64,000 nucleotides of DNA from an uncultured Hyphomicrobiaceae bacterium (GTDB lineage Bacteria; Pseudomonadota; Alphaproteobacteria; Rhizobiales; CALHAX01). The notes beneath the pieces were generated by a model. It did not search any database and was not told the origin of the DNA. It worked only from the letters and a program-made list of their open reading frames with translations. The position numbers were made by a program, and so were the translations under genes. Shown here in pieces: positions 7,781-18,500 of this stretch (the first letter of the stretch is position 1; the number at the start of each line of letters is the position of its first letter). The stretch covers positions 38,331 through 102,330 of the forward strand of contig CALHAX010000039.1 of NCBI GenBank assembly GCA_937931785.1, read 5' to 3'.

Positions 7781-9662
7781 TGCCAATCAGCCCCCGCGCG
7801 CCAACGTCAGGCTTCGGTGGTGTGAGTTCCGTCAAACATTCTGTTAACGCCGCGAAAGACGGAGCGTTGGCCAACGCGTCAGTCGGCTTGAACCCTTCCC
7901 GGTCTGCAAGTGCTGTCGCAACGAGCCAGCGAAATTCAGGCACTTCGAAATAGGCGGCATGCACAAGTTCGCGCCACGTGAAGAACTTCAGTACAGCGCT
8001 TTCATTTGAGGTGTCGCGATCCGAGAACGCGAGTTCGCTGATCGCGTTTCTGAACTTTGATAAAGAATCGGCTGTTACTTCATTGCTGTAGGTCGTGATG
8101 GCTTCGCCGATTTGGGAGGGTAGGCAAGAGGGGTCCTGCTTGATCCAATATGGGCGAGCGATGGCACCGACTGCAACCTCTGCGACTGTATCGTTGCCAA
8201 GCGCGGTTCTCCTCACCTGAGCCCATGTCAGCGCATCGAGCCTGTTTGATGCGAAACGACTGATTGCGCCTGCGAACAACTGGACGAATTTCACCAATGC
8301 GATTGCAAGGCCAATGAAAATGATGGGCACAAGAAGGATTGGCAGTGCGTAGTTGATGATGCCTTTTATCGTACCTGTAGGGATATCTGCGTCGACGGCA
8401 ATTCTTGAAACCTCATCTGTCACGAGATGAAACAGCAGACGGCTGTTGATGCGAATGCTGTTGCCGCGCCTGCAAAGTTGTCCTCTTCTGCAATCGGTAC
8501 CGTCCGGTTTCTGGAGAAAGCGTTCCTTGAACCGTCGGGCACGCTCGTTCTGCACCACGTTGTTTTGATACGTCTTGCGGACCTTCTGTCTCATGTTTTT
8601 CAGGTCGTTCCGCAGAATTTCCACTTCTGACTGACGTTGCGTTCGCTCATCAAGGTCAGCCAGAGGATCGTTCACGCGTCGTCGAGCTGTACGTAATCTG
8701 TTGCGTGTATCTTCGATTTGTTTCCGGTCGTGCTTATAGAATGGCTCGACGGTCTCATAACGCTTGATGTCGTAAACTTTCGTTTTCAGAATGTCGGCAA
8801 TTGCGACCATCGTTGCTGGTGAATTCAACAACCAAAGATAGATCAACGGCAAAATGAATGCGGAGACAAATGTCACGGCCGTTACGGCGAAATTCTCATG
8901 GAAGAAGCGGACCTTCACGGAATTCAGTGAGCTGAGCCCTTTTACAATCTCGTCGTCTTCGTGGACAAGTGGCAACCACTTCGATGCAAAAAGTTCTCGT
9001 GCTTTGCGAGTAATCCCGGGTCGATAGTAGAACAACGCCCGGTTCTGGTGCCAGGTGGTTGCGATATAGAAGAGTATAAACGGCAGGGCAGTCAGCGTCA
9101 GTGACGTCAGGAACCAGATTGTAGACTCTCGGTTTGCGAATGGAGATTTTCCGTCGATGATGTCTGCGAACGTGGCAACAAGAAACATGAACATCAGCAT
9201 AAGCGACGCCACGTAAACGGCTTTCAGTAACAGCGGTAACCGCGAGAACAAAAACTGTTCCTTGCGCATTTCAACAAACGGCGTTCCAACCGTGATCCAT
9301 CGACGCAGATTTGGTAGCGTCTGGTTCTTTGCAGCGGCGTTGATCAGCATTGTTGAGATCACCGAGCCACCATGGCTGTGCCCAACGAGACTGTAGGGTT
9401 CGCCTTCTGCTTCCAATTGTTGTGTGCGGGCCAGCAGCTTGTCGGCAGCCTTGCGGCGATCGCGTTCGCTATTGGCGCTGCTCCACTCAAAAGATTCGAT
9501 TGTGACGGGGTTATCGTCTCCGGTCACAAACGCGCGCATATCTTTTTCAAACGCGCTTCCTGGTTGCCACCACTGAAGCACGGGCGGACCGACGGTGTCT
9601 CCTGCAGCGGGGGTGATCTCCCACTTTGCGAACGTGCCGTGAACGGTGATGATGCGTGCCAT
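7767..9662 (-). CDS. Membrane-bound alpha/beta-hydrolase-like protein (631 aa)
   Basis: The N-terminal ~130 residues look like a small alpha/beta hydrolase: an oxyanion-type VHGTF at residues 7-11 and a lipase elbow GHSHGG with the likely nucleophile Ser96. After it come membrane segments near residues 143-168, 183-205 and 265-292. Next is a long charged coiled-coil region (about 315-395) with many Arg and Glu, then another hydrophobic hairpin (about 440-475) and a soluble C-terminal domain of about 150 residues. A hydrolase at the front of a multi-pass protein is unusual; a lipase or esterase acting at the membrane is an inference. It stands alone and converges on the SDR gene. Confidence 0.7.
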   Translation of the reverse strand: MARIITVHGTFAKWEITPAAGDTVGPPVLQWWQPGSAFEKDMRAFVTGDDNPVTIESFEWSSANSERDRRKAADKLLARTQQLEAEGEPYSLVGHSHGGSVISTMLINAAAKNQTLPNLRRWITVGTPFVEMRKEQFLFSRLPLLLKAVYVASLMLMFMFLVATFADIIDGKSPFANRESTIWFLTSLTLTALPFILFYIATTWHQNRALFYYRPGITRKARELFASKWLPLVHEDDEIVKGLSSLNSVKVRFFHENFAVTAVTFVSAFILPLIYLWLLNSPATMVAIADILKTKVYDIKRYETVEPFYKHDRKQIEDTRNRLRTARRRVNDPLADLDERTQRQSEVEILRNDLKNMRQKVRKTYQNNVVQNERARRFKERFLQKPDGTDCRRGQLCRRGNSIRINSRLLFHLVTDEVSRIAVDADIPTGTIKGIINYALPILLVPIIFIGLAIALVKFVQLFAGAISRFASNRLDALTWAQVRRTALGNDTVAEVAVGAIARPYWIKQDPSCLPSQIGEAITTYSNEVTADSLSKFRNAISELAFSDRDTSNESAVLKFFTWRELVHAAYFEVPEFRWLVATALADREGFKPTDALANAPSFAALTECLTELTPPKPDVGARGLIGTIAS

Positions 9663-9818
9663 TGAGGATCTCGCTTTTTTGCCGTTCTATACCGTATTGC
9701 TGCGGCAACGTGGACGCACAAATGCACTCTGTGCACACATGTTGCTTGCGAGTGTGACCTGATCATAGGCGAAGCGTAATACCCGAAAGTGGCAAAAGGT
9801 ATGCGCTGATCGTTTGAC

Positions 9819-10727
9819 CTAGCCGCCTTCAGCCATCAGGGCTTCACGGGCAGATGCAAGCCGGGCTGTCTCGTCCTCAGACAATTCGGGATATTGAAGA
9901 TCCAGTTCATCGAGGCGGTCAACGATGATCCGGCTGACCAATGCCCGCATGACGTCCTTGTTGTCTGCCGGAATGATGTACCACGGGGCGTGTTCCGTGC
10001 TGGTTTCGGTTAGCATATCGTTGAACGCCTCTGTGTAGGCATCCCAGTGACCGCGCTCCCCAAGATCGGAATGCGAAAACTTCCAGTTCTTCTTTTCTTC
10101 ATCCAGACGTTTGAGAAAACGGTTTTTCTGTTCCTCTTTGGAAACGTTGAGGAAGAATTTGATAACAACCGTACCGTTGCGCGTGAGGTGACGCTCGAAT
10201 CCATTGATGTCCTCGTAGCGTTCTTTCCAGATGTCGTTGGTGATAAGTGGTTTGGGAATGTTTTGCCCATCCAGAAATTCCGGATGTACACGTACGACGA
10301 GTACTTCCTCATAGTGTGAGCGGTTGAAAATTCCGATACGCCCGCGTTCCGGAACGGCTTTCCAGCAGCGCCACAGGAAGTTGTGATCCAGCTCTTCCTT
10401 GGATGGGGCCTTGAAGGAGAAGACCTGACAGCCTTGCGGGTTGACGCCACTCATGACGTGTTCGATCGTACTGTCCTTACCGGCGGCATCCCGGCCCTGG
10501 AAAATGATCAGAAGCGAATAGCGGTTGTCCGCATAGAGCAACTCCTGCGCTTCCGCCAATTCCTTGCGACGCGTCTTTAAAATCTTTTTGGCCTGATCAT
10601 GAAGCTTGTCGATACCGAAGGATTCAAGTTCCGGATCGTCTTTCCATTCAGGATTGAAGAGCGTCATGTCGAGTGGCTTGCCCGGCGTCACAAGAAACGG
10701 TTCTGTCGAGAATTTTGGCTTACCCAT
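9819..10727 (-). CDS. ppk2: Polyphosphate kinase 2 family protein
   Basis: PPK2 enzymes transfer phosphate between polyphosphate and nucleotides. The 302-residue product has Walker A GRDAAGKDS at residues 78-86, then the family signature MSGVNPQGCQVFSFKAPS, a lid motif IGIFNRSHYEEVLVVRVHPE, and KFFLNVSKEEQKNRF. The VNPQG and FNRSHYE stretches look most like class III PPK2 (able to phosphorylate AMP and ADP), but class is an inference. The frame extends to 10946, but the ATG at 10727 has a strong GGGAGG site and matches family N-termini. It is divergent from the MttB-like gene. Confidence 0.92.
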   Translation of the reverse strand: MGKPKFSTEPFLVTPGKPLDMTLFNPEWKDDPELESFGIDKLHDQAKKILKTRRKELAEAQELLYADNRYSLLIIFQGRDAAGKDSTIEHVMSGVNPQGCQVFSFKAPSKEELDHNFLWRCWKAVPERGRIGIFNRSHYEEVLVVRVHPEFLDGQNIPKPLITNDIWKERYEDINGFERHLTRNGTVVIKFFLNVSKEEQKNRFLKRLDEEKKNWKFSHSDLGERGHWDAYTEAFNDMLTETSTEHAPWYIIPADNKDVMRALVSRIIVDRLDELDLQYPELSEDETARLASAREALMAEGG

Positions 10728-10855
10728 TAATTCGGCCTCCCTAGCATTTTGAAGACCGTGGCGGGGGGGACACGGATCGGTCAAGTGAAAAGACCTTTTG
10801 TGCACTGTGGTTCGCCGATGTAACTGAAGAAAGAATTGTAACGGGGAGAGACGGC

Positions 10856-12382
10856 GTGGCACGACGCGGACGGCAAAGAGGGACGGCGAGCGGTACGGAT
10901 GCGGCAACGTTGATACAACGGCCCTGGCAGCAACTGCGCAACCCATTTCCGCCCATCGACGTACTGAGTGCGGAGGATGTTGAGCGGATACATGACGCGT
11001 CGATGACGATTCTCGAAGATGTTGGGATGCGTATTCTTGATGTCGAGGCGCGGCGTATTCTGGAAATTGCCGGGTTTCGTCATGATGCGGATGAGGAACT
11101 GATCCGGTTTGATCGCGACGGAGTCATGGAGCTGGTGGCGCAGGCGCCAGCAATTGCAACGGTTCGAGGTTACGATCCGACGAAGCGTGTCGAGATGGGC
11201 GGCAATGCCGTCGCATTTGCAGCACTCGGTGGCGCACCGTTTTTTTCCGATCTTGAGGGGGGGCGACGACCGGGCACCCTGGCCGATCTGGAGAAACTCC
11301 TGAAGCTGACGCACACGTTCAACGTCCTGCATATCTCTGGGGGGTCCTCTGTCGAGCCGCAGGATGTTCCGGTGCCGATCCGGCATCTGGAGTTTTTCCT
11401 GAAATGTGCTTTGACAACTGACAAGCCGTGGAAGCCGCAAGGACCTGGTGCGACGCGGGCGCGAGATGCTCTCGCGATGGCGCGTATTCTCTATCAGACG
11501 GACGATGAAGGTTTGGCCGCTGATCCGATATATTTTATCAACACGAACACCAACACGCCGCTCGTGCTAGATGGTGAGATTGCGCAAAGTACAATGATTT
11601 ACGCCAGAGCCGGGCAGCCGATTTGCGTCACACCGTTCACGCTATCGGGGGCCATGGCGCCTGCGACGCTGGCCGGGGCGCTGGCATTGCAGAATGCGGA
11701 AACGCTCGCTTGTTGTGCGCTTGTGCAGGCCATCAGGCCGGGCTGTCCGTATCTCTATGGCTCGTTTACGTCCAACGTGGACATGCGGACCGGTTCTCCT
11801 GCTTTCGGAACACCGGAATACGCGCAGGCGGCGCAGGCGTCGGGGCAACTGGCGCGTCGTTATAACCTCCCCTGGCGGTCGAGCAATGCAAATGCATCGT
11901 GTGCGCCGGATGCGCAGGCGGCCTACGAAAGCCAGATGTCGATGTGGGGGGCGTTGACCGGACATGTCAGTGTTCTGAACCATGCAGCCGGGTGGCTTGA
12001 AGGGGGGCTGGTTGCCTCAATGGAGAAATTTGTCTTCGATATTGAAATGTTGCAGATGATGGCGGCGTGGTTGTCGCCCATCGAAGTGAACGACGATACT
12101 TTAGGCCTTGACGCTGTACGTGATGTTGGTCCCGGAGGACATTATTTCGGAACAGCGCATACACTCGAACGCTACAAGACCGCGTTCTATGAACCTTTGC
12201 TCAGTGATTGGTCGAATTTTGAAAACTGGACAGACGCCGGTGCGCGTGACGCAACCGTGCGAGCGAATGGAATCTGGAAGCAGGCACTTGAGGCGTATGT
12301 CGCACCGGATATCGATGCGGGTGTTGCAGACGAATTACGGGACTATGTGGCACGCCGGAAACGGGAAATTCTGGTGGGGTGA
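10856..12382 (+). CDS. Trimethylamine-methyltransferase (MttB) family protein, non-pyrrolysine
   Basis: A corrinoid-dependent methyltransferase relative of 508 residues. It shows MttB-superfamily features: LSAEDVERIHDASMTILEDVGM near the N-terminus, TFNVLHISGGSS, and the C-terminal GGHYFGTAHTLERYKTAFYEPLLSD. The frame is uninterrupted, with no amber codon where MttB has pyrrolysine. It therefore belongs to the non-Pyl branch, where a characterised member (MtgB) demethylates glycine betaine; other substrates are possible. The start is GTG at 10856, with GGGGAG upstream. No corrinoid protein or reactivase lies beside it. The cobalamin genes at 57-64 kb show that the cell makes the cofactor. It converges on an FAD oxidoreductase with a 6-bp gap. 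Confidence 0.85.
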   Translation: MARRGRQRGTASGTDAATLIQRPWQQLRNPFPPIDVLSAEDVERIHDASMTILEDVGMRILDVEARRILEIAGFRHDADEELIRFDRDGVMELVAQAPAIATVRGYDPTKRVEMGGNAVAFAALGGAPFFSDLEGGRRPGTLADLEKLLKLTHTFNVLHISGGSSVEPQDVPVPIRHLEFFLKCALTTDKPWKPQGPGATRARDALAMARILYQTDDEGLAADPIYFINTNTNTPLVLDGEIAQSTMIYARAGQPICVTPFTLSGAMAPATLAGALALQNAETLACCALVQAIRPGCPYLYGSFTSNVDMRTGSPAFGTPEYAQAAQASGQLARRYNLPWRSSNANASCAPDAQAAYESQMSMWGALTGHVSVLNHAAGWLEGGLVASMEKFVFDIEMLQMMAAWLSPIEVNDDTLGLDAVRDVGPGGHYFGTAHTLERYKTAFYEPLLSDWSNFENWTDAGARDATVRANGIWKQALEAYVAPDIDAGVADELRDYVARRKREILVG

Positions 12383-12388
12383 GTGATC

Positions 12389-13504
12389 TCAGATAAGCTT
12401 TGCCGCGTATGCGGCGATTGACAATGAGGAGGTCAGACCCGGAGACTCTATCCCGAACAACTGCACAAGCCCTGGTATGCCATGGTCCGAGGGGGCAAGG
12501 ATCATGAAGTCGGCCAAAGGCTCTCCCGGAGGTGTGATGCGGGGGCGGATGCCGCATGTGTCTGGTTGCAGACTGCCATCCTTCAGGCCGGGCCAGAAAT
12601 TACGGATCGCGCTTTCGAATGCCGGGATCCATGACGGGTCATTGCTATAATCGAGATTGTGCCCCTCCATGGGGATCAGGTTTGGACCAAACGTCACTCG
12701 CCCGCCGATGTCCCGCACATAGTGGACACCAAGAAACCCCGCCTCGGGCATCGGGTAGATCAATCTCTCGAATGGTGCTTTGCTACCCGTGAGAGAAAAA
12801 TAACACCCTTTTGCAAGATGCTGAGGTGGGATTTTTTCCTTGTCGAAACCGTCGATATTGCGAGCGACGTCCCAAGCCCCGTGGCCTGCAGCATTGATCA
12901 GATTTGTGCATGACAATTCGGTGCGACCGGCGTCCCCGATCTGCAGCGCAAACCCTGCCTGGCATAGGCGCACATGTTCGAGGGGGGAGAGAACGGCAAT
13001 AGCAGCGCCCTCTGCTTCCGCTTCGCCGCGCAACGCCGTCATCAGTGCGGCTGCGTCTACAATGCCTGTCGATGGGGACAGTATCGCACCATGACAGTGG
13101 AGTTCAGGTTCCCATGCCATGGCATCTTTTGCGCTGACCATGCGGAGATCCGTGACACCGTTTGCGTGCCCTCTGTCATGCAATGCCTTCAATGTGGGCA
13201 ACTGAACGGGATCTGTTGCGACGATCAGTTTTTCGATCCGGTCGTGATCGACATGCCGGGTGCGACAAAAATCATAGAGTCTGCGATTCCCGTCGACACA
13301 GAATTTCGCGCGCACCGAACCTTCGGGATAGTACATGCCCGCATGGATCACCTGGCTGTTGCGCGCGCTGGTGTGATGTCCGCCTGCGTCTTCCGCTTCG
13401 AGAATCAGGACCTCGTGACCTGAGCGCGCGAGCTCGCGGGCAATGGCGAGGCCAATGACGCCACTTCCGACGACAACGGTCTGGACGTGATATTCAACCG
13501 TCAT
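12389..13504 (-). CDS. FAD-dependent oxidoreductase, L-2-hydroxyglutarate-oxidase-like
   Basis: A DAO-fold flavoprotein of about 371 residues. The dinucleotide-binding start VQTVVVGSGVIGLAIAREL leads to EAEDAGGHHTSARNSQVIHAGMYYP. The latter is characteristic of the LhgO/L2HGDH group, which oxidises L-2-hydroxyglutarate to 2-oxoglutarate and passes electrons to quinone. Later motifs GVHYVRDIGGRVTFGPN and GIRPRITPPGEPLADF also fit. The frame opens 6 codons earlier at 13522. I prefer the Met at 13504 because it places the Rossmann motif at the usual distance, though neither start has a good ribosome site. Confidence 0.85.
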   Translation of the reverse strand: MTVEYHVQTVVVGSGVIGLAIARELARSGHEVLILEAEDAGGHHTSARNSQVIHAGMYYPEGSVRAKFCVDGNRRLYDFCRTRHVDHDRIEKLIVATDPVQLPTLKALHDRGHANGVTDLRMVSAKDAMAWEPELHCHGAILSPSTGIVDAAALMTALRGEAEAEGAAIAVLSPLEHVRLCQAGFALQIGDAGRTELSCTNLINAAGHGAWDVARNIDGFDKEKIPPQHLAKGCYFSLTGSKAPFERLIYPMPEAGFLGVHYVRDIGGRVTFGPNLIPMEGHNLDYSNDPSWIPAFESAIRNFWPGLKDGSLQPDTCGIRPRITPPGEPLADFMILAPSDHGIPGLVQLFGIESPGLTSSLSIAAYAAKLI

Positions 13505-13620
13505 TACTGGGCCCATCTTCATCGGGTTGTGGTGTGATGTTGGGATATGGATACGCTGAGTGAGCCGGGGTAATCAATTCTTACAGTGCCACATGTAATT
13601 CTGTTCGATTTGTTGGGTTG

Positions 13621-15384
13621 TCATGACTTCGAAAGCCAGCTTGTTGTGGCAGCGTGGATCATGCCCTGCACGGCGTTGCTGGCATGTTCGTTTGCCAGCG
13701 TGGTGAGTGAGATCCCTGCGTTGTTGTTGATTGTCGGATCAGCACCCTTGGTGAGTAGTGTTTCTACAACTGCAGCCCGGTCGTTCAGCACCGCATAGAC
13801 GATGGGTGTCATCCAGTCGTTCGATGTTTCAGTGCTTTTCGGTGGGCGGACCTCTGCGAATGTCATGTTGACCGTGTTGGGTGTTGCAGAGAGATGTGCG
13901 GTGAGTCGCTTGAGGTTGCCGCGTGCTGCTGCAGTAAAGATGTCCATATCGGCCTGATCCAGAATGGCGATAATGCGCTCGTGGCCTGCGTGCAGAGCCC
14001 ATCCGACCGGGGGAGCCAAATGGTACGCGTCACGCTGCTTTGCGTCTGCTCCTGCGTCCAGGAGAAGTTGCACGATCTCGGGATTGTCGTTGAGGGCGGC
14101 TTCATGAAGTGGCGTTCGCGCGCACGGTTGGTTCAGGTTGAAGTCCAGTGCAATCATGGTTTGGAGCGCGACGATGTTCTCCAGTTTCGCGGCGTCGCAG
14201 AGGAGTTCGTTCTGGCGAGGGGGGGCTTGTGACGTGAGTTCAGGGTTTATGGCGAGAATTGAGCGTGCCTCTTCGGTGTTGCCAGTCATGCAGGCAGCGT
14301 CAAACCGGTCACTGGGTGAGAGCGCTGGCGTATCTGCACCAGCGGCGCGCAATGCGTCGGCAATCTGTGTCTGACCGTGGAGGACGGCGGCCTGCCAGGG
14401 CGTCTTGCCCTTGGTGCGCGTATCATATGTGTCGTCGGGTTTGTTGAGATCTGCACCGTGGTCGATCAGAAGTTGTGCACGTTCCGTGAATCCACGGCGG
14501 ATGGCATTCATCAGTTGAAAGTGCATGGTCTCGCTTGGGTGGGGAACGAGTTTGTCGTCCTCCATCAGAAACCAGTTGTTCTTGTCCTTTGCACTCAAGC
14601 CGTATTCGAGAAGAAGTTCGAGACAGGTGTTGTTCGACGTGAAGCAACGATTGTATGCCGCCTGACTGTCGTTTGGACTTGCGCCACGCTCCAGCAGGGC
14701 GCGCGCAAACGGTACCATGTCCGCGTGTTCGGGCTGCTTTTCCGGCCCGCCTTCCCCTTCGCCGAAGACGCCTGTTAGTGCGGTAAACTTATACTGGCCG
14801 CCCCACATGTAGTGAGCGTTCGGGTTCGCGCCGCGTTCGAGCAGACGATGGGCAGCTGGGAACGATGACTGTCCGGGAAGGCGGGCGTAGGCTGCGTACA
14901 TGATGGGCTCCCAATTGAAATATCCTCCTTTCTTGTCAATAAGGTCAGGGTTTTGATTGAGCCAGTCGTCGATTTTTCCTGCATCGCCGATTGCTGCTGC
15001 GGTGTAGATGCTTTCGGTCCGGATTTCGGGATGGGCTTTTAGAAGGTCTTGTGCCTGGTCTAAGCGGGACGCGCCGCTGTCGGCAACGGGGCTGTAAACG
15101 ACTGTGACAAGATCGAGGAAACGATTGGCCCGTTGCTCAGCGCTCTCCACGTCTGGCGTGCCGCCTTCTATGTGGGCCTTGAGTTTTGACCAGCTTGAGA
15201 AACCGAACTCGCGCGCAAGAACGAGATGCGCCTGCTGCAATTGAATAACACCTGGATTGCCGAAGTAGGGTCCAACCCGTTCGAGGGCTTGAGGCTCGCG
15301 GGCGTGGACTGACTTGAGCAGAGCTTTGGCCTGCTTCTTCAGGTTTACCAGATTCGGAGATGGGGGAAGATTGTAGATCGGCAT
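13621..15384 (-). CDS. Ankyrin-repeat protein (587 aa)
   Basis: The first ~75 residues form the domain that often precedes bacterial ankyrin arrays (PNLVNLKKQAKALLKSV ... QAHLVLAREFGFSSWSKLKAHIE). Then come at least eight ankyrin-like repeats from about residue 110 to the end. Clear examples are ARALLERGASPNDSQAAYNRC, AQLLIDHGADLNKPDD, RTPLHEAALNDNPEIVQLLL and VVETLLTKGADPTINNNAG. There is no signal peptide, so it probably acts in the cytoplasm as a protein-binding scaffold. A GGAGG site 7 bases upstream supports the ATG at 15384. It lies downstream of the RND genes, with a 167-bp gap that includes a small AGGCTC/GAGCCT hairpin at 15504-15518. Confidence 0.88.
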   Translation of the reverse strand: MPIYNLPPSPNLVNLKKQAKALLKSVHAREPQALERVGPYFGNPGVIQLQQAHLVLAREFGFSSWSKLKAHIEGGTPDVESAEQRANRFLDLVTVVYSPVADSGASRLDQAQDLLKAHPEIRTESIYTAAAIGDAGKIDDWLNQNPDLIDKKGGYFNWEPIMYAAYARLPGQSSFPAAHRLLERGANPNAHYMWGGQYKFTALTGVFGEGEGGPEKQPEHADMVPFARALLERGASPNDSQAAYNRCFTSNNTCLELLLEYGLSAKDKNNWFLMEDDKLVPHPSETMHFQLMNAIRRGFTERAQLLIDHGADLNKPDDTYDTRTKGKTPWQAAVLHGQTQIADALRAAGADTPALSPSDRFDAACMTGNTEEARSILAINPELTSQAPPRQNELLCDAAKLENIVALQTMIALDFNLNQPCARTPLHEAALNDNPEIVQLLLDAGADAKQRDAYHLAPPVGWALHAGHERIIAILDQADMDIFTAAARGNLKRLTAHLSATPNTVNMTFAEVRPPKSTETSNDWMTPIVYAVLNDRAAVVETLLTKGADPTINNNAGISLTTLANEHASNAVQGMIHAATTSWLSKS

Positions 15385-15551
15385 GTGCGACCTCCTTTCA
15401 AACCGTCCGGTATCCGCACCCTCGGACCTGAAAAGAGGTTCGGTATGGGAGTGTCATCTTGTCAGGTGGGCTTGGCCCTGCCCGCGGATCGGGTGCCTCC
15501 TGAAGGCTCCACGAGCCTAGCAGGATTACGTGTTTTGGGACAAGGCGGGTT

Positions 15552-18500
15552 CTAAACGCGCTGCTCGTCATGAGGTGTTTCGAGGGCCGCTTCAAGTGCG
15601 TCGTGAACGGTCTTTCGCGAGCGGGTCAATGGTGCGAGCCAGGCATAGAGCACCGGCGTGAGGAACAGTGTGAGAACGGATGAGAGGAGAAGGCCACCCA
15701 TAATCACCGTGCCGATCGCAATCCGACTTTCGGCTCCGGCACCGCTCGCGAGTACGAGAGGCAGTGCACCAAAGATCGTCGAGACGACCGTCATGACGAT
15801 TGCGCGCAGACGAATAACGCTCGCCTGGTGAACTGCCGTACGGGCATCGAGACCGGTTTCACGGAGCTGGTTTGCAAATTCAACAATCAGGATGCCGTTC
15901 TTCGCCATCAGGCCGATCAACAGCAATATACCTATCTGACTGAAGACGTTGATCGACAGCCCGGCGAACCAGAGCGCATAGACGGCACCGGCGATGGCGA
16001 GCGGAACGGACAAGAGAATGACGATCGGGTGAATAAAACTCTCAAACTGGGCGGCGAGCACGAGGAACACAATCAGGATTGCAAGTCCGACCACGAACAG
16101 AACGCCGCCGGAACTGTTGCGAAATTCGCGTGATTGGCCATCCAGTGACAGGCGTGCTTCGGGTGGTAAGATGTCGCGTGCTGTTGCTTCCATGTCGGCG
16201 ATGGCTTTTCCAAGCGGATAGGAATCCGCCAATGCAGCGGTCAGTCGAATGGATGGCATGCGGGCGAAGCGACGAAGTGATGCGGATGCAGCGCCTTCAG
16301 TCTTGATGACAAGTGCGCTCAACGGGACAAGCGTTGTGCCGTCATTTGCCCGAACAAAAATACCGTCGATGGCGTCGGGTGAAGTTCGGTCTTCGTCTGC
16401 AGCCTGAAGTACAACCGCGTATTCACGTCCACGATTGACGAACCGTGTGATTTCCCGTGATGCCAGCATTGTGCGCAGCGTTCCGGCGATAGTCTCCGCA
16501 CTGACGCCGAGGTCGTTAGCCCGTTCACGATCAATCGACAGGGTGAGTTGCGGTTCGTTCTCATCGTAGTTCAGTTCCGCATTGCGCAGACCGCTGTTTT
16601 CCCGTGCTGCTGCGAGAAGTTGTTTCGCCCAGGTTTGTACGCTGGCGAAATCTGCACCACTTACGACAATGCGAAGTGGCGAGCTGTTGCCGCGCAAACC
16701 GAGACCCGCCGGCGTAACGGGGAAGCCACGTGCGCCCGGAAGCCCGGTGATGCCCGGGATCAGACTGGACGCGATTTCGCGGCTTGAGCGTTCACGATCT
16801 TCCCACCGTGTGAGGCGGATGACGAGAAATGAGCGGTGTGGGCGATTTCCCCATCCTGTGTAACCATAGACTGTACGAAATTCACCTCGCTCGCGAAGCG
16901 GTCCCATCATTCCTTCGATCTTGCGTGCTTGCCTGTCCGTAAAGGTTTTCGTGCTACCAAGTGGCGCGGCGATGGGGACAAAAATCAAGCCGCGATCTTC
17001 TTTCGGAGCGAGTTCGCGCGGGAGAGACTGGAGGACCAGGTAGCTGGCGATTGCGATCAACCCACATGCGGCGACGACGATCAACGGCGCATCCAATGCC
17101 TTGTTCAGTAAACGTCCATAGGCTCCTGAAATACCTTTCGGTTGTGCTGCAAATTCTGTGTTGGCCAACGTTGATGAGCTTGGTCTTAGAAGTCGTGACG
17201 CCAGTGCCGGGCATGCTGTGAGTGCGACAAAGGTCGAAATGACAACGGCGGCGGCCATGACGAAGCCGAATTCGACAAACAAGCGACCGACCTGTCCTTC
17301 AAGGAACGAAATCGGGACAAAAACAGCGACCAGGGTTACGGACGTTGCAATGATTGCGAACGTGACCTGACGTCCGCCCCGTACGCCAGCAACGAGCGGT
17401 GTCTCGCCCATGTCGATGCGGCGCTGCACGTTCTCCAGCATGACGATCGCATCATCCACGACCAGGCCAATGGCGAGCAGAAGCGCGAGCAAAGTCAGAA
17501 CGTTGATGGAGAATCCCAGAATGGAAATAAATGCAAAGCAGCCGACCAGGGATACGGGAATTGTAATTGCAGGAATGATCGTTGCGCGCCAGGACCGCAG
17601 TCCCACCAGTATGACGAGAACCACAAGAACGAGGGAAATCATCAGGGCAATCACCACTTCGCGTAGCGATGCCGCAATGTAGGTGGCGTCGTCGGACCCG
17701 ATGTTGATTGTCATGCCTTCGGGCAATGTGGGGGTCAGTTTCGCGACCTCTGCGCGAACGGCCTTCGAGATTGCCATCGTATTGGCCTGGGATTGCCTCA
17801 GGACCCCCATGCCAATGGCATCCTTGCCATCGACGCGTACAATGGTGTTTTCGTCTTCTATGCCCTGCTCGACCCTGGCGATGTCGCCTAGCCGTATCGT
17901 ATAGCCCTCGGCCTCGGAGACGACGAGTTTGCGGAACTGCTCCATACTGGTTAGTCGTGTATCGAGACGCACCAGCATTTGGCGCGTGACGGACTTGATG
18001 TTGCCGGCGGGCAGTTCGAGATTGTTACGCGTCAGGGCATCTTCCACGTCGCGGACCGTAATGCGTCGGGCCGCCATGGCTTTGCGGTCGAGCCAGATGC
18101 GTACAGCGAGGCGTCGCTTGCCGTAGATGTTCAGTCTGGCAACGCCATCGAGTGTGGCAATACGATCGTTGATGACGCGTTCCAGGTAGTCGGTGATTTC
18201 TGCCGTTGTGTGGCGGTCGCTTGTCACAGCCATCCAGATAACAGGGTCGCCATCGGCATCGCTTTTCACGACTTGAGGATCGTCAGCATCCTCGGGGAGG
18301 CGTGAGCGCACACGGCCGACTGCGTCGCGAACATCGTTGGCCGCTTCATCGATATTGCGCGAGGTTTCGAACTCGATACGTGTACGTGAACGCCCACGTC
18401 GGCTTTCCGAGCTGATGGTGCGGACGCCCGCAATACCCGAGACTGATCCTTCGATGATCTCGGCAATTTCGGTGTCGACAACCTGAGGTGAAGCGCCCGT

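Noticed and set aside
10856..12382. Pyrrolysine-containing MttB
   Set aside because: The frame has no internal amber codon and reads through to a normal end, so it is the non-pyrrolysine type.
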